NCBI RefSeq assembly: GCF_002903145.1
Contig: NZ_PPDJ01000008.1
Location: forward strand, 248,001-312,000
Length of the DNA: 64,000 nucleotides
DNA from: Halobacteriovorax sp. DA5
Lineage (GTDB): Bacteria > Bdellovibrionota > Bacteriovoracia > Bacteriovoracales > Bacteriovoracaceae
Reading direction: 5' to 3'
The notes under the pieces are model-generated. The model was not told where the DNA came from. It did no database searches and was given only the letters and a program-made list of their open reading frames with translations. The number at the start of each line of letters is the position of its first letter. Position 1 is the first letter of the stretch. A program made the position numbers and the translations under genes. This document shows positions 19,875-28,877 of this stretch, piece after piece.

Positions 19875-21093
19875 AATTCTTATCTACCGCTAGATTTCGT
19901 CCCCAATTATAAGTAATTTCAGAAATCGTATTTGTTTTAAATATACTAAAACGAGGCTTAAATCTTTTTATGATTGCACCTTGATCATACTTTCCAACTG
20001 CAGCTGCAGCATTTAAAGTAATTCCGGCCCACATTTGAGTCATGTTAATTTTGTACATTGGTGCACAAATTGAAGCTAATAGTAGTAGGTTATCGCAATG
20101 GCAAGATCCTGGATTATAATCAGATGCAATTGCCAACTTACACCCACCATCTGCTAATTGCTTTGCATCAGCTTTAGGTTTTCCTAAGAAAATTCCTGTT
20201 CCAGGAAGTACTGTTGCAACTGTTTTTGATTCAGCTAATTTTTTAATTCCATCTTCGGTTGTACATAGAAGGTGATCCGTACTCAGAGCACCTAGTTCGC
20301 AAGCAAGTATAGCCCCTTTATTATCATTAAATTCATCGGCATGAGTCTTTAATGGTATTCCGTACTCTTGTGCAACAAGTGCAAGTTTTTTCACATCTTC
20401 AGAATCGAAATAGCCTTGCTCATGAAAGATATCAACACAATCAATAATATTAAGAGGTGCTACTTCATGAAGTAAAGGAATTACGATTTCATCCATGTAT
20501 TTTTGTGTTGAATCGTAACTCTTAGGAAGAGCATGTGCAGGCATGAATGTATTAAAGATTTGTATATCAGGTGAAAATTCTTCTTTTAGTTTTGCAATTA
20601 ACTTAGTCATTCTTAATTCACCTTCAAATGAAAGTGAATAACCAGATTTTACTTCAATTGTACCTACACCGTAACTAGCGATTCGTTTGATTCTTTCTCG
20701 ACAACTATCAAGAAGTTGCTCATCACTTGTATTATTTGTCCCATTTGAAGTCGCAACAATACCACCACCGGCCTTAGCAATTTCTTCGTAGTCAGCACCA
20801 TTAAGTCTCATTTGGTATTCATTGGCACGATTACCACCAAAAATTAAATGAGTATGTGAATCGACTATCTCGGGAGTAACAACATAACCTTCAAGGTCTT
20901 TTACTGTCTTCGCTTTCTTTAGATACTCTACAGGAATATTTTCGCTATCTCCAACCCATACGATTTCATCTTCTTCAAATACAATTGTACCATGCTGAAG
21001 TATTGAGATATCTTCAGCTAGAAGATTGCGGCCGTCTTTTTTTTGGGCCGCTTCAAGAGTTAGGATTTCGTTAATATTCTTGTAGATGATCAT
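19867..21093 (-). CDS. hutI: imidazolonepropionase HutI
   Basis: A 408-aa metal-dependent amidohydrolase converting imidazolone-5-propanoate to N-formimino-glutamate in histidine breakdown. The metal site histidines are in VDSHTHLIFGGNR, and the substrate loop is GGGIVATSNGT (residue context typical of HutI). THADEFND and the catalytic ASDYNPGSCHCDN follow. Length is standard. The start overlaps the hutH stop (TAATG), so the two are translationally coupled. hutU, needed for the intermediate step, is not in the window. Confidence 0.95.
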   Translation of the reverse strand: MIIYKNINEILTLEAAQKKDGRNLLAEDISILQHGTIVFEEDEIVWVGDSENIPVEYLKKAKTVKDLEGYVVTPEIVDSHTHLIFGGNRANEYQMRLNGADYEEIAKAGGGIVATSNGTNNTSDEQLLDSCRERIKRIASYGVGTIEVKSGYSLSFEGELRMTKLIAKLKEEFSPDIQIFNTFMPAHALPKSYDSTQKYMDEIVIPLLHEVAPLNIIDCVDIFHEQGYFDSEDVKKLALVAQEYGIPLKTHADEFNDNKGAILACELGALSTDHLLCTTEDGIKKLAESKTVATVLPGTGIFLGKPKADAKQLADGGCKLAIASDYNPGSCHCDNLLLLASICAPMYKINMTQMWAGITLNAAAAVGKYDQGAIIKRFKPRFSIFKTNTISEITYNWGRNLAVDKNSI

Positions 21094-22631
21094 TATTGTA
21101 ATTTTCCTGTATGCTTCTCAACTGCACGTAGTAATTCACCATTTGCAATAAGCGCTTCGATATTATTGATATCGCGATAGAAAACTCTATCTTCAACAAT
21201 TTTATCAACAGACTTTCTGATATGTGAAATTAACTCTTCAATTGCAGGTGAAGATTTAAGAGGGCGATGAAATTCAATAGCTTGCGAGTTACAAAGTAGT
21301 TCAATTGCTAAACATTTCGTAGCATTCTCAATAACTTCATGAAGCTTACGTCCTGAAGTTACACCCATTGAAACATGATCTTCTTTATCTGTTGAAGTTG
21401 GAACAGAGTCCACACTTGCAGGATGACATAGGTATTTATTTTCTGATGTTAATGCTGCTGCTGTAACGTGAGCAATCATTAACCCACTATTAAGTCCTGA
21501 TTCAGGAGTTAAGAAAGCTGGTAGATCAGAGAAAGTTGGGTTCATCATTTTCTCAACACGTCTTTCACTGATATTACAAAGTTCTGCTACACCAATTGCT
21601 AGATAATCCATGGCCATTGCGATTGCTTCACCATGAAAGTTTCCACCTGAAATAACTTCATCTTCACCTAGAAAGATAAGTGGATTATCTGTAACAGCAT
21701 TAAGTTCAATTCCTAAAACTTCTTTTGCATGAGAAAGAGTTTGTCTAGAAGCACCGTGGACCTGAGGTACACATCTTAGAGAATATGGATCTTGAACCTT
21801 TCCACAATCAACGTGTGAATCTAGAATTTCACTTCCAGCGATAATATTATTTACGTTAATGGCACTTGCAAGCTGACCTGGGTGTGGTTTTAAACCATGA
21901 ATTTTATGGTCATATGCTCTAAGTGTTCCACGAACACCATCAAGAGTTGTTGCTGCACAAATATCAGCAATACGAACAAGGTTTTCAGTTTTCTTAATTG
22001 CTAGCGCACCAAGTGCCGCCATAACAGCTGTACCATTTATAAGAGCAAGGCCATCTTTTGGTCCAAGAACTACAGGCTCTTTCCCAATATCTCTAATAGC
22101 AAAGTCTGAGCGAACTTCTTTGCCACCGTATATAACTTCTCCTTCTCCAATTAATGCAAGTGCAATATGTGATAATGGAGCAAGGTCACCTGATGCACCA
22201 ACTGAACCTTTTTCTGGAACAACTGGAATAATGTCATTATTTAAAAATGCGATTAACATATCGACAGCTTCAATTGAGACACCAGAAAAACCTGATGCAA
22301 GACAATTTGCTCTAAGAAGCATGATTGCTTTTGTGATTTCTTTTGAAAAAGGTTTTCCTACACCAGTACAGTGTGAGCGAATTAAGTTTACTTGAAGTTG
22401 AGCTAGGTCTTCCTTTTCAATATACTTATCTGATAAAGCACCAAAACCAGTGTTAATTCCATAAACAGGCTTTGCTTTATCGACAATATTTTGTACGTAG
22501 GCTTTTGACTTAACCATATTTTCACGAGCTATATCACTTAGTTTAACTTTAACAGTATCTTTTTTTGCAAATGATACTTCGTAAATATCGTCTACGCTTA
22601 AGCTGTGTCCATCAATAATAATTTCTTTCAT
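21093..22631 (-). CDS. hutH: histidine ammonia-lyase HutH
   Basis: A 512-aa lyase deaminating histidine to urocanate. The MIO prosthetic group forms from Ala-Ser-Gly in GSVGASGDLAPLSH at about residues 142-155. Other family blocks are YGINTGFGALSD, QVNLIRSHCTG and EAQSIEF-like LCNSQAIEFHRPL. Length matches (E. coli-type enzymes about 509 aa). It follows rpe after 17 bp in the same direction, in a gene run that otherwise holds translation genes (def, fmt), an odd coupling. Histidine released from protein would supply ammonia and glutamate. Confidence 0.95.
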   Translation of the reverse strand: MKEIIIDGHSLSVDDIYEVSFAKKDTVKVKLSDIARENMVKSKAYVQNIVDKAKPVYGINTGFGALSDKYIEKEDLAQLQVNLIRSHCTGVGKPFSKEITKAIMLLRANCLASGFSGVSIEAVDMLIAFLNNDIIPVVPEKGSVGASGDLAPLSHIALALIGEGEVIYGGKEVRSDFAIRDIGKEPVVLGPKDGLALINGTAVMAALGALAIKKTENLVRIADICAATTLDGVRGTLRAYDHKIHGLKPHPGQLASAINVNNIIAGSEILDSHVDCGKVQDPYSLRCVPQVHGASRQTLSHAKEVLGIELNAVTDNPLIFLGEDEVISGGNFHGEAIAMAMDYLAIGVAELCNISERRVEKMMNPTFSDLPAFLTPESGLNSGLMIAHVTAAALTSENKYLCHPASVDSVPTSTDKEDHVSMGVTSGRKLHEVIENATKCLAIELLCNSQAIEFHRPLKSSPAIEELISHIRKSVDKIVEDRVFYRDINNIEALIANGELLRAVEKHTGKLQ

Positions 22632-22648
22632 CTTTTTATTCCTGTCTC

Positions 22649-23302
22649 TTATCTTAATGATTCTATTTGTGTTTGATATTGGTTTTTTTCTTTGCCAAAA
22701 ATATATGATCCAGCAACGAGGTTGTGGGCACCTTTATCAAGACAAAGCTTTGCAGTGTCTTGGTTGATTCCACCATCGACTTGGATTTGTAATTTCAGGT
22801 TATGTTCTTCTTTCATTCTTTTAAGGTACGCAATTTTATCAAGTGAGTTTGGCATAAAGCTTTGGCCACCAAATCCTGGCTCTACTGACATAACAAGTAA
22901 TAAATCAATTTCCTTCAGCAGTTCTAAAGGAATTGACTCAATATCTGTTGCTGGTTTTAGGGAAAGACCAATACTCTTGTAGTTATCGCGATATTTTTTG
23001 ATCATTTCAAAATGATCACATTCGATTTCGTAGTGATAAGTTATATTCTCAATGCCTGAATCTTTTAACGCTTCAAAATGAAATGCTGGATTTGTTACCA
23101 TTAAATGTACATCGAGCGGGATATTTGTAATTTTCTTAATTTGTTTAATCACTGGAATTCCAAATGTTAAATTTGGTACAAAGTGACCATCCATTACATC
23201 TAAATGCAGCCAAAGATCCTTAACATCTTCTATTACTGAGATATCAGATATTAGGTTTGTAAAATCAGCTGCTAAAATGCTTGGTGAGATGATTGTTTGC
23301 AT
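22649..23302 (-). CDS. rpe: ribulose-phosphate 3-epimerase
   Basis: A 217-aa TIM-barrel epimerase of the pentose phosphate pathway interconverting ribulose-5-P and xylulose-5-P. Motifs are SPSILAADF, HLDVMDGHFVPNLTFG (metal ligands), MSVEPGFGGQSF and QVDGGI, all in the expected order. Length is normal (E. coli 225). It is located 23 bp after fmt and 17 bp before hutH, part of a tight leftward gene run. The ATG has AAGGAG upstream. Confidence 0.95.
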   Translation of the reverse strand: MQTIISPSILAADFTNLISDISVIEDVKDLWLHLDVMDGHFVPNLTFGIPVIKQIKKITNIPLDVHLMVTNPAFHFEALKDSGIENITYHYEIECDHFEMIKKYRDNYKSIGLSLKPATDIESIPLELLKEIDLLLVMSVEPGFGGQSFMPNSLDKIAYLKRMKEEHNLKLQIQVDGGINQDTAKLCLDKGAHNLVAGSYIFGKEKNQYQTQIESLR

Positions 23303-23325
23303 CTAAATCTCCTTAGCAAATATCG

Positions 23326-24270
23326 TTAAGAAATTTTGAAACTATCGTATTTGTTAGTAAGTCCGTTGACAGCATCTGTATCACGGCATGCTTTCTTACC
23401 TTCAAGTTGAATTACATCTAGTCTGATTGTTGCGTCTTTACATCCAACTAAGATCTTGTTGTCTGCAACTTTAACTTCACCAGCTTGAAGTCCCAAATTA
23501 TCATATTTAGAAATTTCAATGACTTTTAGACGTTTTTCATTCAAGAAGCAGTAAGTACCTGGCCAAGGTTTAAGTGCTCTTACTTGATTGTGAATTGTAT
23601 TAAAGTCACATTCATTAAATTTAATATGGCCGTCTTCTTTTTTTAGAGTAGGTGCAAAGCTTACTTTTGCTTCATCTTGCTCATATGAAGTCACTTTGTC
23701 ATCTAACATATCTACGATGAAGTCGTTAAGTGTTAATGATGCTGCAAACTTTAGACGAGTATAAAGTTGTCCACCAGTCTCTTCAAAAGCAATATTGATT
23801 TTTGATTCTTTGACAATATCGCCCGCATCCATTTTCTTAACCATTCTTTGAATTGAAACACCTGTTTCAGTATCACCGTTTAAAAGCGCATATTGAATAG
23901 GAGCTGCTCCTCTATATTTTGGTAGGAGAGAAGTGTGGATATTGAAACAACCAATTTTAGGTTTATTTAAAACTTTTGATCCAAGGAATTGGGCAAAAGC
24001 TAATACGAGATAAAAGTCTGCATCAACTTCATCTAAAAGTTTAAGAAGCTCTTCATCCTTGTTTATATTTTCTGTTTGATAGAAATTGATTCTATTTTCT
24101 TTACAATAAGTAATAACAGGAGGGGATTGAAGTTTTTGTCCTCTTCCTGCAGGTCTATCTGGCATACTAATGACAAGTTTCAGATCAATTTGTGGATGAT
24201 TGGCCAGAAGTTCTAAACTTGGGCATGAGAAGTCTGGTGTACCAAAGAAAACTGCCTTAAGTTTTTTCAC
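23326..24270 (-). CDS. fmt: methionyl-tRNA formyltransferase
   Basis: A 314-aa enzyme that formylates initiator Met-tRNA. The signature HTSLLPKYRGAAPIQYAL lies at about residues 110-127, with the catalytic Asn/His in CFNIHTS and the aspartate in KKMDAGDI. Residues PDRPAGRGQKL form the tRNA-contact loop. The C-terminal OB-like domain is present. The start is GTG, overlapping the last base of the def stop codon. The def-fmt pair is a conserved translation module, but rsmB, often next, is missing. Confidence 0.95.
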   Translation of the reverse strand: MKKLKAVFFGTPDFSCPSLELLANHPQIDLKLVISMPDRPAGRGQKLQSPPVITYCKENRINFYQTENINKDEELLKLLDEVDADFYLVLAFAQFLGSKVLNKPKIGCFNIHTSLLPKYRGAAPIQYALLNGDTETGVSIQRMVKKMDAGDIVKESKINIAFEETGGQLYTRLKFAASLTLNDFIVDMLDDKVTSYEQDEAKVSFAPTLKKEDGHIKFNECDFNTIHNQVRALKPWPGTYCFLNEKRLKVIEISKYDNLGLQAGEVKVADNKILVGCKDATIRLDVIQLEGKKACRDTDAVNGLTNKYDSFKIS

Positions 24271-24860
24271 TATCTACCCTTAACCCTTTTCATATATCTC
24301 TTCGTTAAGAAGTTTCTTTTAAGAGTTGAAAGCCTTTCAAGAAAAACAATTCCATCGAGGTGATCATTTTCGTGTTGAATACATACTGATAGCAGTCCAT
24401 CAACTTCTAGAACTTGCTCATTACCTTCGATATCTTGATAAGTTACTCGAATTTGTTCTGAACGTTTTACTTCTTCATAAATCCCAGGAACTGAAAGGCA
24501 TCCTTCTTCATAAAGAATTTCACCCTGAAGTTTTTCAATTTTAGGATTGATAAAAATTCTCGGATTGAAGTTTGATAATTCTTGATCTTTCGTACCATCA
24601 GCACGAGTAATTTCTTTGCTATGAAAATCAATATCCATGACAAAGATGCGATCTGAAACACCAATTTGTGGTGCAGCTAAACCAATTCCAGGGGCATGGT
24701 ACATTGTAAAAAGCATATCCTTACAAAGCTTCTTTAGCTCGTCGTCAAACTTTTCAACTGGAGATGCCACCTTCTTAAGAACAGGCGCAGGGTAAGTATA
24801 AATCTCTAGTTTTTCACCTTCTAGAGTGTAATCTTTTAAAAATTCTTCTGATTTATTCAT
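24270..24860 (-). CDS. def: peptide deformylase
   Basis: A 196-aa Fe/Zn hydrolase removing N-formyl groups from nascent proteins. Its three motifs are complete: GIGLAAPQIGV, EGCLSVPG and the metal-binding QHENDHLDG (HExDH). It is slightly longer than E. coli Def (169) through an N-terminal extension. It shares a stop/start overlap with fmt. The upstream gene is an LptF/G-type permease, 55 bp away. Confidence 0.96.
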   Translation of the reverse strand: MNKSEEFLKDYTLEGEKLEIYTYPAPVLKKVASPVEKFDDELKKLCKDMLFTMYHAPGIGLAAPQIGVSDRIFVMDIDFHSKEITRADGTKDQELSNFNPRIFINPKIEKLQGEILYEEGCLSVPGIYEEVKRSEQIRVTYQDIEGNEQVLEVDGLLSVCIQHENDHLDGIVFLERLSTLKRNFLTKRYMKRVKGR

Positions 24861-24915
24861 GGAATTCTTATAGCATGTGTGCGGCGCACAAGTCCAGCTT
24901 TCCTCTATTTTTCAT

Positions 24916-26022
24916 TTACGTTAAACGTCTGTTTTTAAAGAAGATAAGTCCGATGACTAAGGTGAATATAAAGGGAACAGAGAATGTTGCTAAGAACGGA
25001 CTAATTTTCAAGTTTTTACCTAGCTCAATAAAATATGATTGCACTAGCCAATACATAATTGTGAACGCAAAAATAAATGCAACGCTTCGACCAAACGAAC
25101 TATTACGTCTATTTGGATTGAATATACTCGTGGCCGCAATTAAGGCAAAGATAATGCAAATTAGTCCTTCCGAAATATGCATGTAGAACATAACAAGATA
25201 TTCGTTTACATTGATTCCATTATTATTTAGCTGAGAAATATAATCATAAAGTCTTAAAAATGTGAGTGTTGAGATATCTGCTTCAATTTTAGCGAACTCT
25301 TCAATACTTTCATTCAAGGTGATTGGTAATTCTTCGATTCCAATTTTTGGAAATGATGGCGTTTCAAGCTCGTCAAAACTAGTTCCATTTGTTGGCCACC
25401 ATCTCTCAGTTCGAGAGTCATAACTTAACATTTTATAAGTATCAATTTTCGTAAGTTCACGATTTTCACTATAGTGATAAATCGTTACCTCGTTTAAAGT
25501 ATTGGTTTTCTTATCAAAGCTTGAAAATGCAAAGTAGTATTTAGGTGACTTGTACCAAATCTTTCCTGATTTAATTGTTGATGATGAAAGTCCTTTCTTT
25601 TTGAAAACTCTAAATTTTTCATCTGGACTGTCTAAGATACTAAATCTTCTCGAGTTAATATAAGGACTAATGTAAGCACTTAGAATAAATTGAAAAATTG
25701 CAATATAGATCGATGTTAGCAGTATATCTTTCAAGTAATTCTGACGAGAGTATCCACCAGCAAAAATTGCAACCAGTTCATTTCTACTTTTTAGTTTATT
25801 GATTGAAAATAAACTTCCTATCAGACATGAAATTGGAATTACCTTTATGAGAAAACTAGGAAGTTGGATGAAATAACTTAGTAGTACTTCTTTAGCTGTA
25901 ATATTTTCGCGTAAAAATCCAGTAATTAAATTTCCCAAAGAAAGCAATAGGAGAAGAACAACTGCCGAAGCAGCAAAAAATTTTAGCCATTCTCTTGTAA
26001 TTAAGTTTCTTACTACGCTCAT
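24916..26022 (-). CDS. LptF/LptG-family permease (YjgP/YjgQ)
   Basis: A 368-aa inner-membrane protein of the LptF/G family, which with LptB moves lipopolysaccharide from the inner membrane toward the periplasmic bridge. It shows the N-terminal pair of membrane helices (starting NLITREWLKFFAASAVVLLL), the conserved segment SRNELVAIFAGGYSR, a central periplasmic beta-jellyroll (about residues 130-250) and a C-terminal membrane block. Only one such gene is seen here, while transporters use an LptF-LptG pair, so the partner lies elsewhere. Its start overlaps the CFI-box gene by 4 bp (ATGA). LptF versus LptG cannot be told from the sequence alone. Confidence 0.85.
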   Translation of the reverse strand: MSVVRNLITREWLKFFAASAVVLLLLLSLGNLITGFLRENITAKEVLLSYFIQLPSFLIKVIPISCLIGSLFSINKLKSRNELVAIFAGGYSRQNYLKDILLTSIYIAIFQFILSAYISPYINSRRFSILDSPDEKFRVFKKKGLSSSTIKSGKIWYKSPKYYFAFSSFDKKTNTLNEVTIYHYSENRELTKIDTYKMLSYDSRTERWWPTNGTSFDELETPSFPKIGIEELPITLNESIEEFAKIEADISTLTFLRLYDYISQLNNNGINVNEYLVMFYMHISEGLICIIFALIAATSIFNPNRRNSSFGRSVAFIFAFTIMYWLVQSYFIELGKNLKISPFLATFSVPFIFTLVIGLIFFKNRRLT

Positions 26023-26726
26023 TTTACGATTTTATAAATTAAATAAATTAGAGGTTTAATTAATAACTTATTAAAAGTGAAATCTAAAGTTTTATTCTTT
26101 TGAAATAAGCTAACTATATGTGGTGATATTTCATAGTAACGATTAATGAATACTTGTCCAAGTTTATAACTTGCTATTCCTGGCTTCAATCCTCTAAGTG
26201 TATCAAGTAGATCTTCATTATGTGGATATGCATGAGTAGCTAAATAACAATTTTTTGAACGTACATTAATCTTATCATATGCCTGTTGAAAGGCCTTCTT
26301 ATTATGGGCCTGTCCTGATCTTAAAAATTTCCTAACGATTTGAGCATTTGCATGTTGATATTTGTATCCAATAGAAAATGCAATAAATTGCTGTAGACAT
26401 CGAAGAGATTCACCGCGAAGTTTCGGGCTTTTATCATATGACTTAGCAAGATTCCAATATGCTTGGCTTATCAAAAGTAGTTCAGAAATATCCTTTTGAG
26501 GATCAAACATCTTTGGAGTTAGATGCCTTTCAGTTGTTCGATTATATGCTGCTAAAATCCCAAGATAATGATTAAATTTCTCTACACTGTGTGGAATATC
26601 ATTTTTTGCAACAAAGTCGAGAGCTTGTTTTAAAGTTTTCAAACGCTCAGTATAAGCATTCTTAACACCTTCATTAAGCTCTTCATCACCATCTTTAGGT
26701 TTGTTTTGGGGCTTCTTTGTTGCCAT
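26019..26726 (-). CDS. protein with C-terminal CFI-box (CFI-box-CTERM) domain
   Basis: A 235-aa protein. The N-terminus is charged and lysine-rich; the middle (about residues 30-150) is helical, possibly repeat-like. The C-terminus, from about residue 160, matches the CFI-box-CTERM consensus: CYLATHAYPHNEDLLDTLRG, then YKLGQVFINRYYEISPHIV and a hydrophobic tail (LLIKPLIYLIYK). That domain is found at protein C-termini in delta-type lineages with uncertain, possibly sorting or membrane-targeting, function. No signal peptide is visible. It overlaps the LptF/G gene by 4 bp and follows an outer-membrane gene by 10 bp, so an envelope role is likely. Confidence 0.7.
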   Translation of the reverse strand: MATKKPQNKPKDGDEELNEGVKNAYTERLKTLKQALDFVAKNDIPHSVEKFNHYLGILAAYNRTTERHLTPKMFDPQKDISELLLISQAYWNLAKSYDKSPKLRGESLRCLQQFIAFSIGYKYQHANAQIVRKFLRSGQAHNKKAFQQAYDKINVRSKNCYLATHAYPHNEDLLDTLRGLKPGIASYKLGQVFINRYYEISPHIVSLFQKNKTLDFTFNKLLIKPLIYLIYKIVK

Positions 26727-26736
26727 TATTTTACCC

Positions 26737-27615
26737 CTAGAAGCGATATGATACGGAAAAAGATGTTTCTTTGATGTCTTGTGCTACTTGTTTTAGCTCA
26801 ATTGAATCTTCTAAACTAATATTTCTAATCGCGAAATTTAGTGTAAGTTTTGGTTGAATCCAGCTTAAGCCAAAACCTGATCCAGACTCCATTGCAATTT
26901 TATCGTCATACATTCCTGCACGTAAGTAAAAGTCACTAAGTACTTTGAATTGAATTGCCGCGCGCCAAAGAGAATGCTCTGAGATCTCCTCATTATAGTT
27001 TGCACCAGCATCAAGCATAAGTGAGATGTATTGTTGAAACTGGTATTGCATACCAAGCACTGCTTTCGTGTTATTTGGAGATTTTTCAAATGGATCCATT
27101 GCTACAAGTCCAAGTGAAAAGTTTTGTGTAATAGCGTGGAAAACACCAATATTTAATTGTTGATACTCAATCTTTTCCTTCACTCCTAGATATACATCTT
27201 CACGTTTCATATCCTGGTATGTGAAACCTAGTGCAGACTTTCGACCGATAGTAGAGGCGAAAGAAGTCGAGAGTTGTTTATAGTTTTCATCTCCACTCTT
27301 TGCTTTTACATAAGAGATTGAGCCCTTTAGAGCTTTTGAACTATCAGAAGCAATAACTGCGTAATTAGTTGAGTCTCCTAGAGGCGAGTCGTTCATATCG
27401 GTATTATCTGCTTTTGTTTGTTCAAGATATAATGAAGACATATTGAAAAAGGCTATTGGTGCAGGATTTAATACTGTAGCTTCATCCATTAATAAAGAAG
27501 CAACACCAGCTCCACCTGTGGACTTTAATCGTGTTGTTTTATAGTCCATTATTTTTGCAGATGTATTAAATTGAATTACTAATAAAGTTACAATTAATGA
27601 AAGTATTTTAGTCAT
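26737..27615 (-). CDS. outer-membrane beta-barrel protein (PorV/FadL-like start)
   Basis: A 292-aa protein with a signal peptide of about 20 residues (ILSLIVTLLVIQFNTSA). The early mature segment STGGAGVASLLMDEATVLNPAP resembles the N-terminus of PorV/FadL-like barrels (GGA..A..D..A...NPA; given here as two motifs, GGAGVAS and NPAP). The rest alternates amphipathic strands and ends in FSVSYRF, a terminal Phe barrel signature. Ligand or transport role is unknown. It leads the leftward gene run that contains the CFI-box and LptF/G genes. Confidence 0.75.
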   Translation of the reverse strand: MTKILSLIVTLLVIQFNTSAKIMDYKTTRLKSTGGAGVASLLMDEATVLNPAPIAFFNMSSLYLEQTKADNTDMNDSPLGDSTNYAVIASDSSKALKGSISYVKAKSGDENYKQLSTSFASTIGRKSALGFTYQDMKREDVYLGVKEKIEYQQLNIGVFHAITQNFSLGLVAMDPFEKSPNNTKAVLGMQYQFQQYISLMLDAGANYNEEISEHSLWRAAIQFKVLSDFYLRAGMYDDKIAMESGSGFGLSWIQPKLTLNFAIRNISLEDSIELKQVAQDIKETSFSVSYRF

Positions 27616-27755
27616 GTAATATCCTTATTTATAGTCTAATTATAATCATATTTTCGAAATTCGTCATTTATTAGTGATTGACTAAAATACTCAATGTTTT
27701 AGTTGTTACGACGAGAATATTTTTTGGTATTATAAGGTGGTAATTTAGGAGATTT

Positions 27756-28781
27756 ATGAAAGTAATAACTATATTGGCAACTGTATTAAGTTTAAATGTT
27801 TTCGCAGCAATTCCATCTTTAGAAGGATTAATGAGAAACTCTTCAAATAAGGAATTAGATAAAGAACTAGTTGTTGCTCACGTTGTTGTAAAACGAGTCG
27901 CAGCAGATGAAGAATTTGCAACGAGTGAAAATGTGGTTACGAATTATTTTAAATACATGTTTATTACTGCAGAAAACGAAAAAGATTATAAGAAATCATT
28001 AGTTATTAGATATGATGATTCTTCTTATCAAGTATCGGGGGTTTCTAATGTAACTGCATATGAAAATCTTGATAGTCTGTTTGGTAAAGACACGACAAAA
28101 GATATTCTTCAAAGTTCAATCCTTAGCTACACATTCAATAGTTCATTTGGTTTTAATAAAGTTTTTAAGGCAATCGAGCCAAGTTATAAATCTAACTCTG
28201 ATTTGATTAATAAGGAAAAGGCTTCTTTAATTGAAGATTACAAAACGTTTCTTGTTAAAAAGAAAGACTATGAGAAAAAAGCCAAAGAGTATGAAGAGTC
28301 TGTTGGCGAAGCCCCTGTGTCACCACTTGAGTCTGATAATGATCAAAAACAAGCACAGTTAAAAAGTATCATGAACTCTTCTTTATATAAGGGAAGTAAT
28401 AATTTAAAACTTGTTAAACGCAATAGAGAATTTGTTTGGGCAATTCAGCTTGATAATATCAAAGGTGAGTTTAAAAATGAAAACCATCAATTAATTTATT
28501 TAGATCTAAATACAGATAATGGAAGTTATTCAATTGTTCCAAAAAGTTTTGTTACTTACAATGGTCAGTATACTTTACCAAAGTACATTGAAGTTACGAC
28601 ATCTGATTACCGTTACGAAATAGAAATACCAACATACTATCTTCTAAACTCGACAAATAAGACGATTGCCGATCGAAATCGTGAATACGTAAAGTATCTT
28701 GAGCGAAATCAACAAAGACAAGGTACTCAAGTTAATATCGAGGGACAAGAAATTCAGGAAAATATTAATTTATTATTCTAG
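27756..28781 (+). CDS. exported protein of unknown function, 341 aa
   Basis: A signal peptide of about 18 residues (MKVITILATVLSLNVFAA) with likely cleavage after VFA. The mature part is acidic and charged with a short coiled-coil-like Lys/Glu stretch (KKKDYEKKAKEYEESVGE) near residue 175. No cysteine or membrane helix is visible. The ribosome-binding site TAGGAG precedes the ATG. I do not recognise a family. The gene stands in tandem with another exported protein gene, 96 bp apart. Confidence 0.7.
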   Translation: MKVITILATVLSLNVFAAIPSLEGLMRNSSNKELDKELVVAHVVVKRVAADEEFATSENVVTNYFKYMFITAENEKDYKKSLVIRYDDSSYQVSGVSNVTAYENLDSLFGKDTTKDILQSSILSYTFNSSFGFNKVFKAIEPSYKSNSDLINKEKASLIEDYKTFLVKKKDYEKKAKEYEESVGEAPVSPLESDNDQKQAQLKSIMNSSLYKGSNNLKLVKRNREFVWAIQLDNIKGEFKNENHQLIYLDLNTDNGSYSIVPKSFVTYNGQYTLPKYIEVTTSDYRYEIEIPTYYLLNSTNKTIADRNREYVKYLERNQQRQGTQVNIEGQEIQENINLLF

Positions 28782-28788
28782 TTAAGTA

Positions 28789-28868
28789 TCTGTAATTACA
28801 GACAAGTAACTAATAGCCTTTAAGTATTTATAAAATTATCCGATATGACTTAAGCGATACTTTAAGTA
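28789..28868. repeat. palindrome and TTAAGTA repeats upstream of the 661-aa exported protein
   Basis: A perfect 14-bp palindrome TCTGTAATTACAGA at 28789-28802 is flanked by TTAAGTA at 28782-28788, 28820-28826 and 28862-28868. They fill most of the 96-bp gap and could be regulator sites. The heptamer may recur by chance in AT-rich DNA. Confidence 0.45.
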
Positions 28869-28877
28869 GGGTAATAT

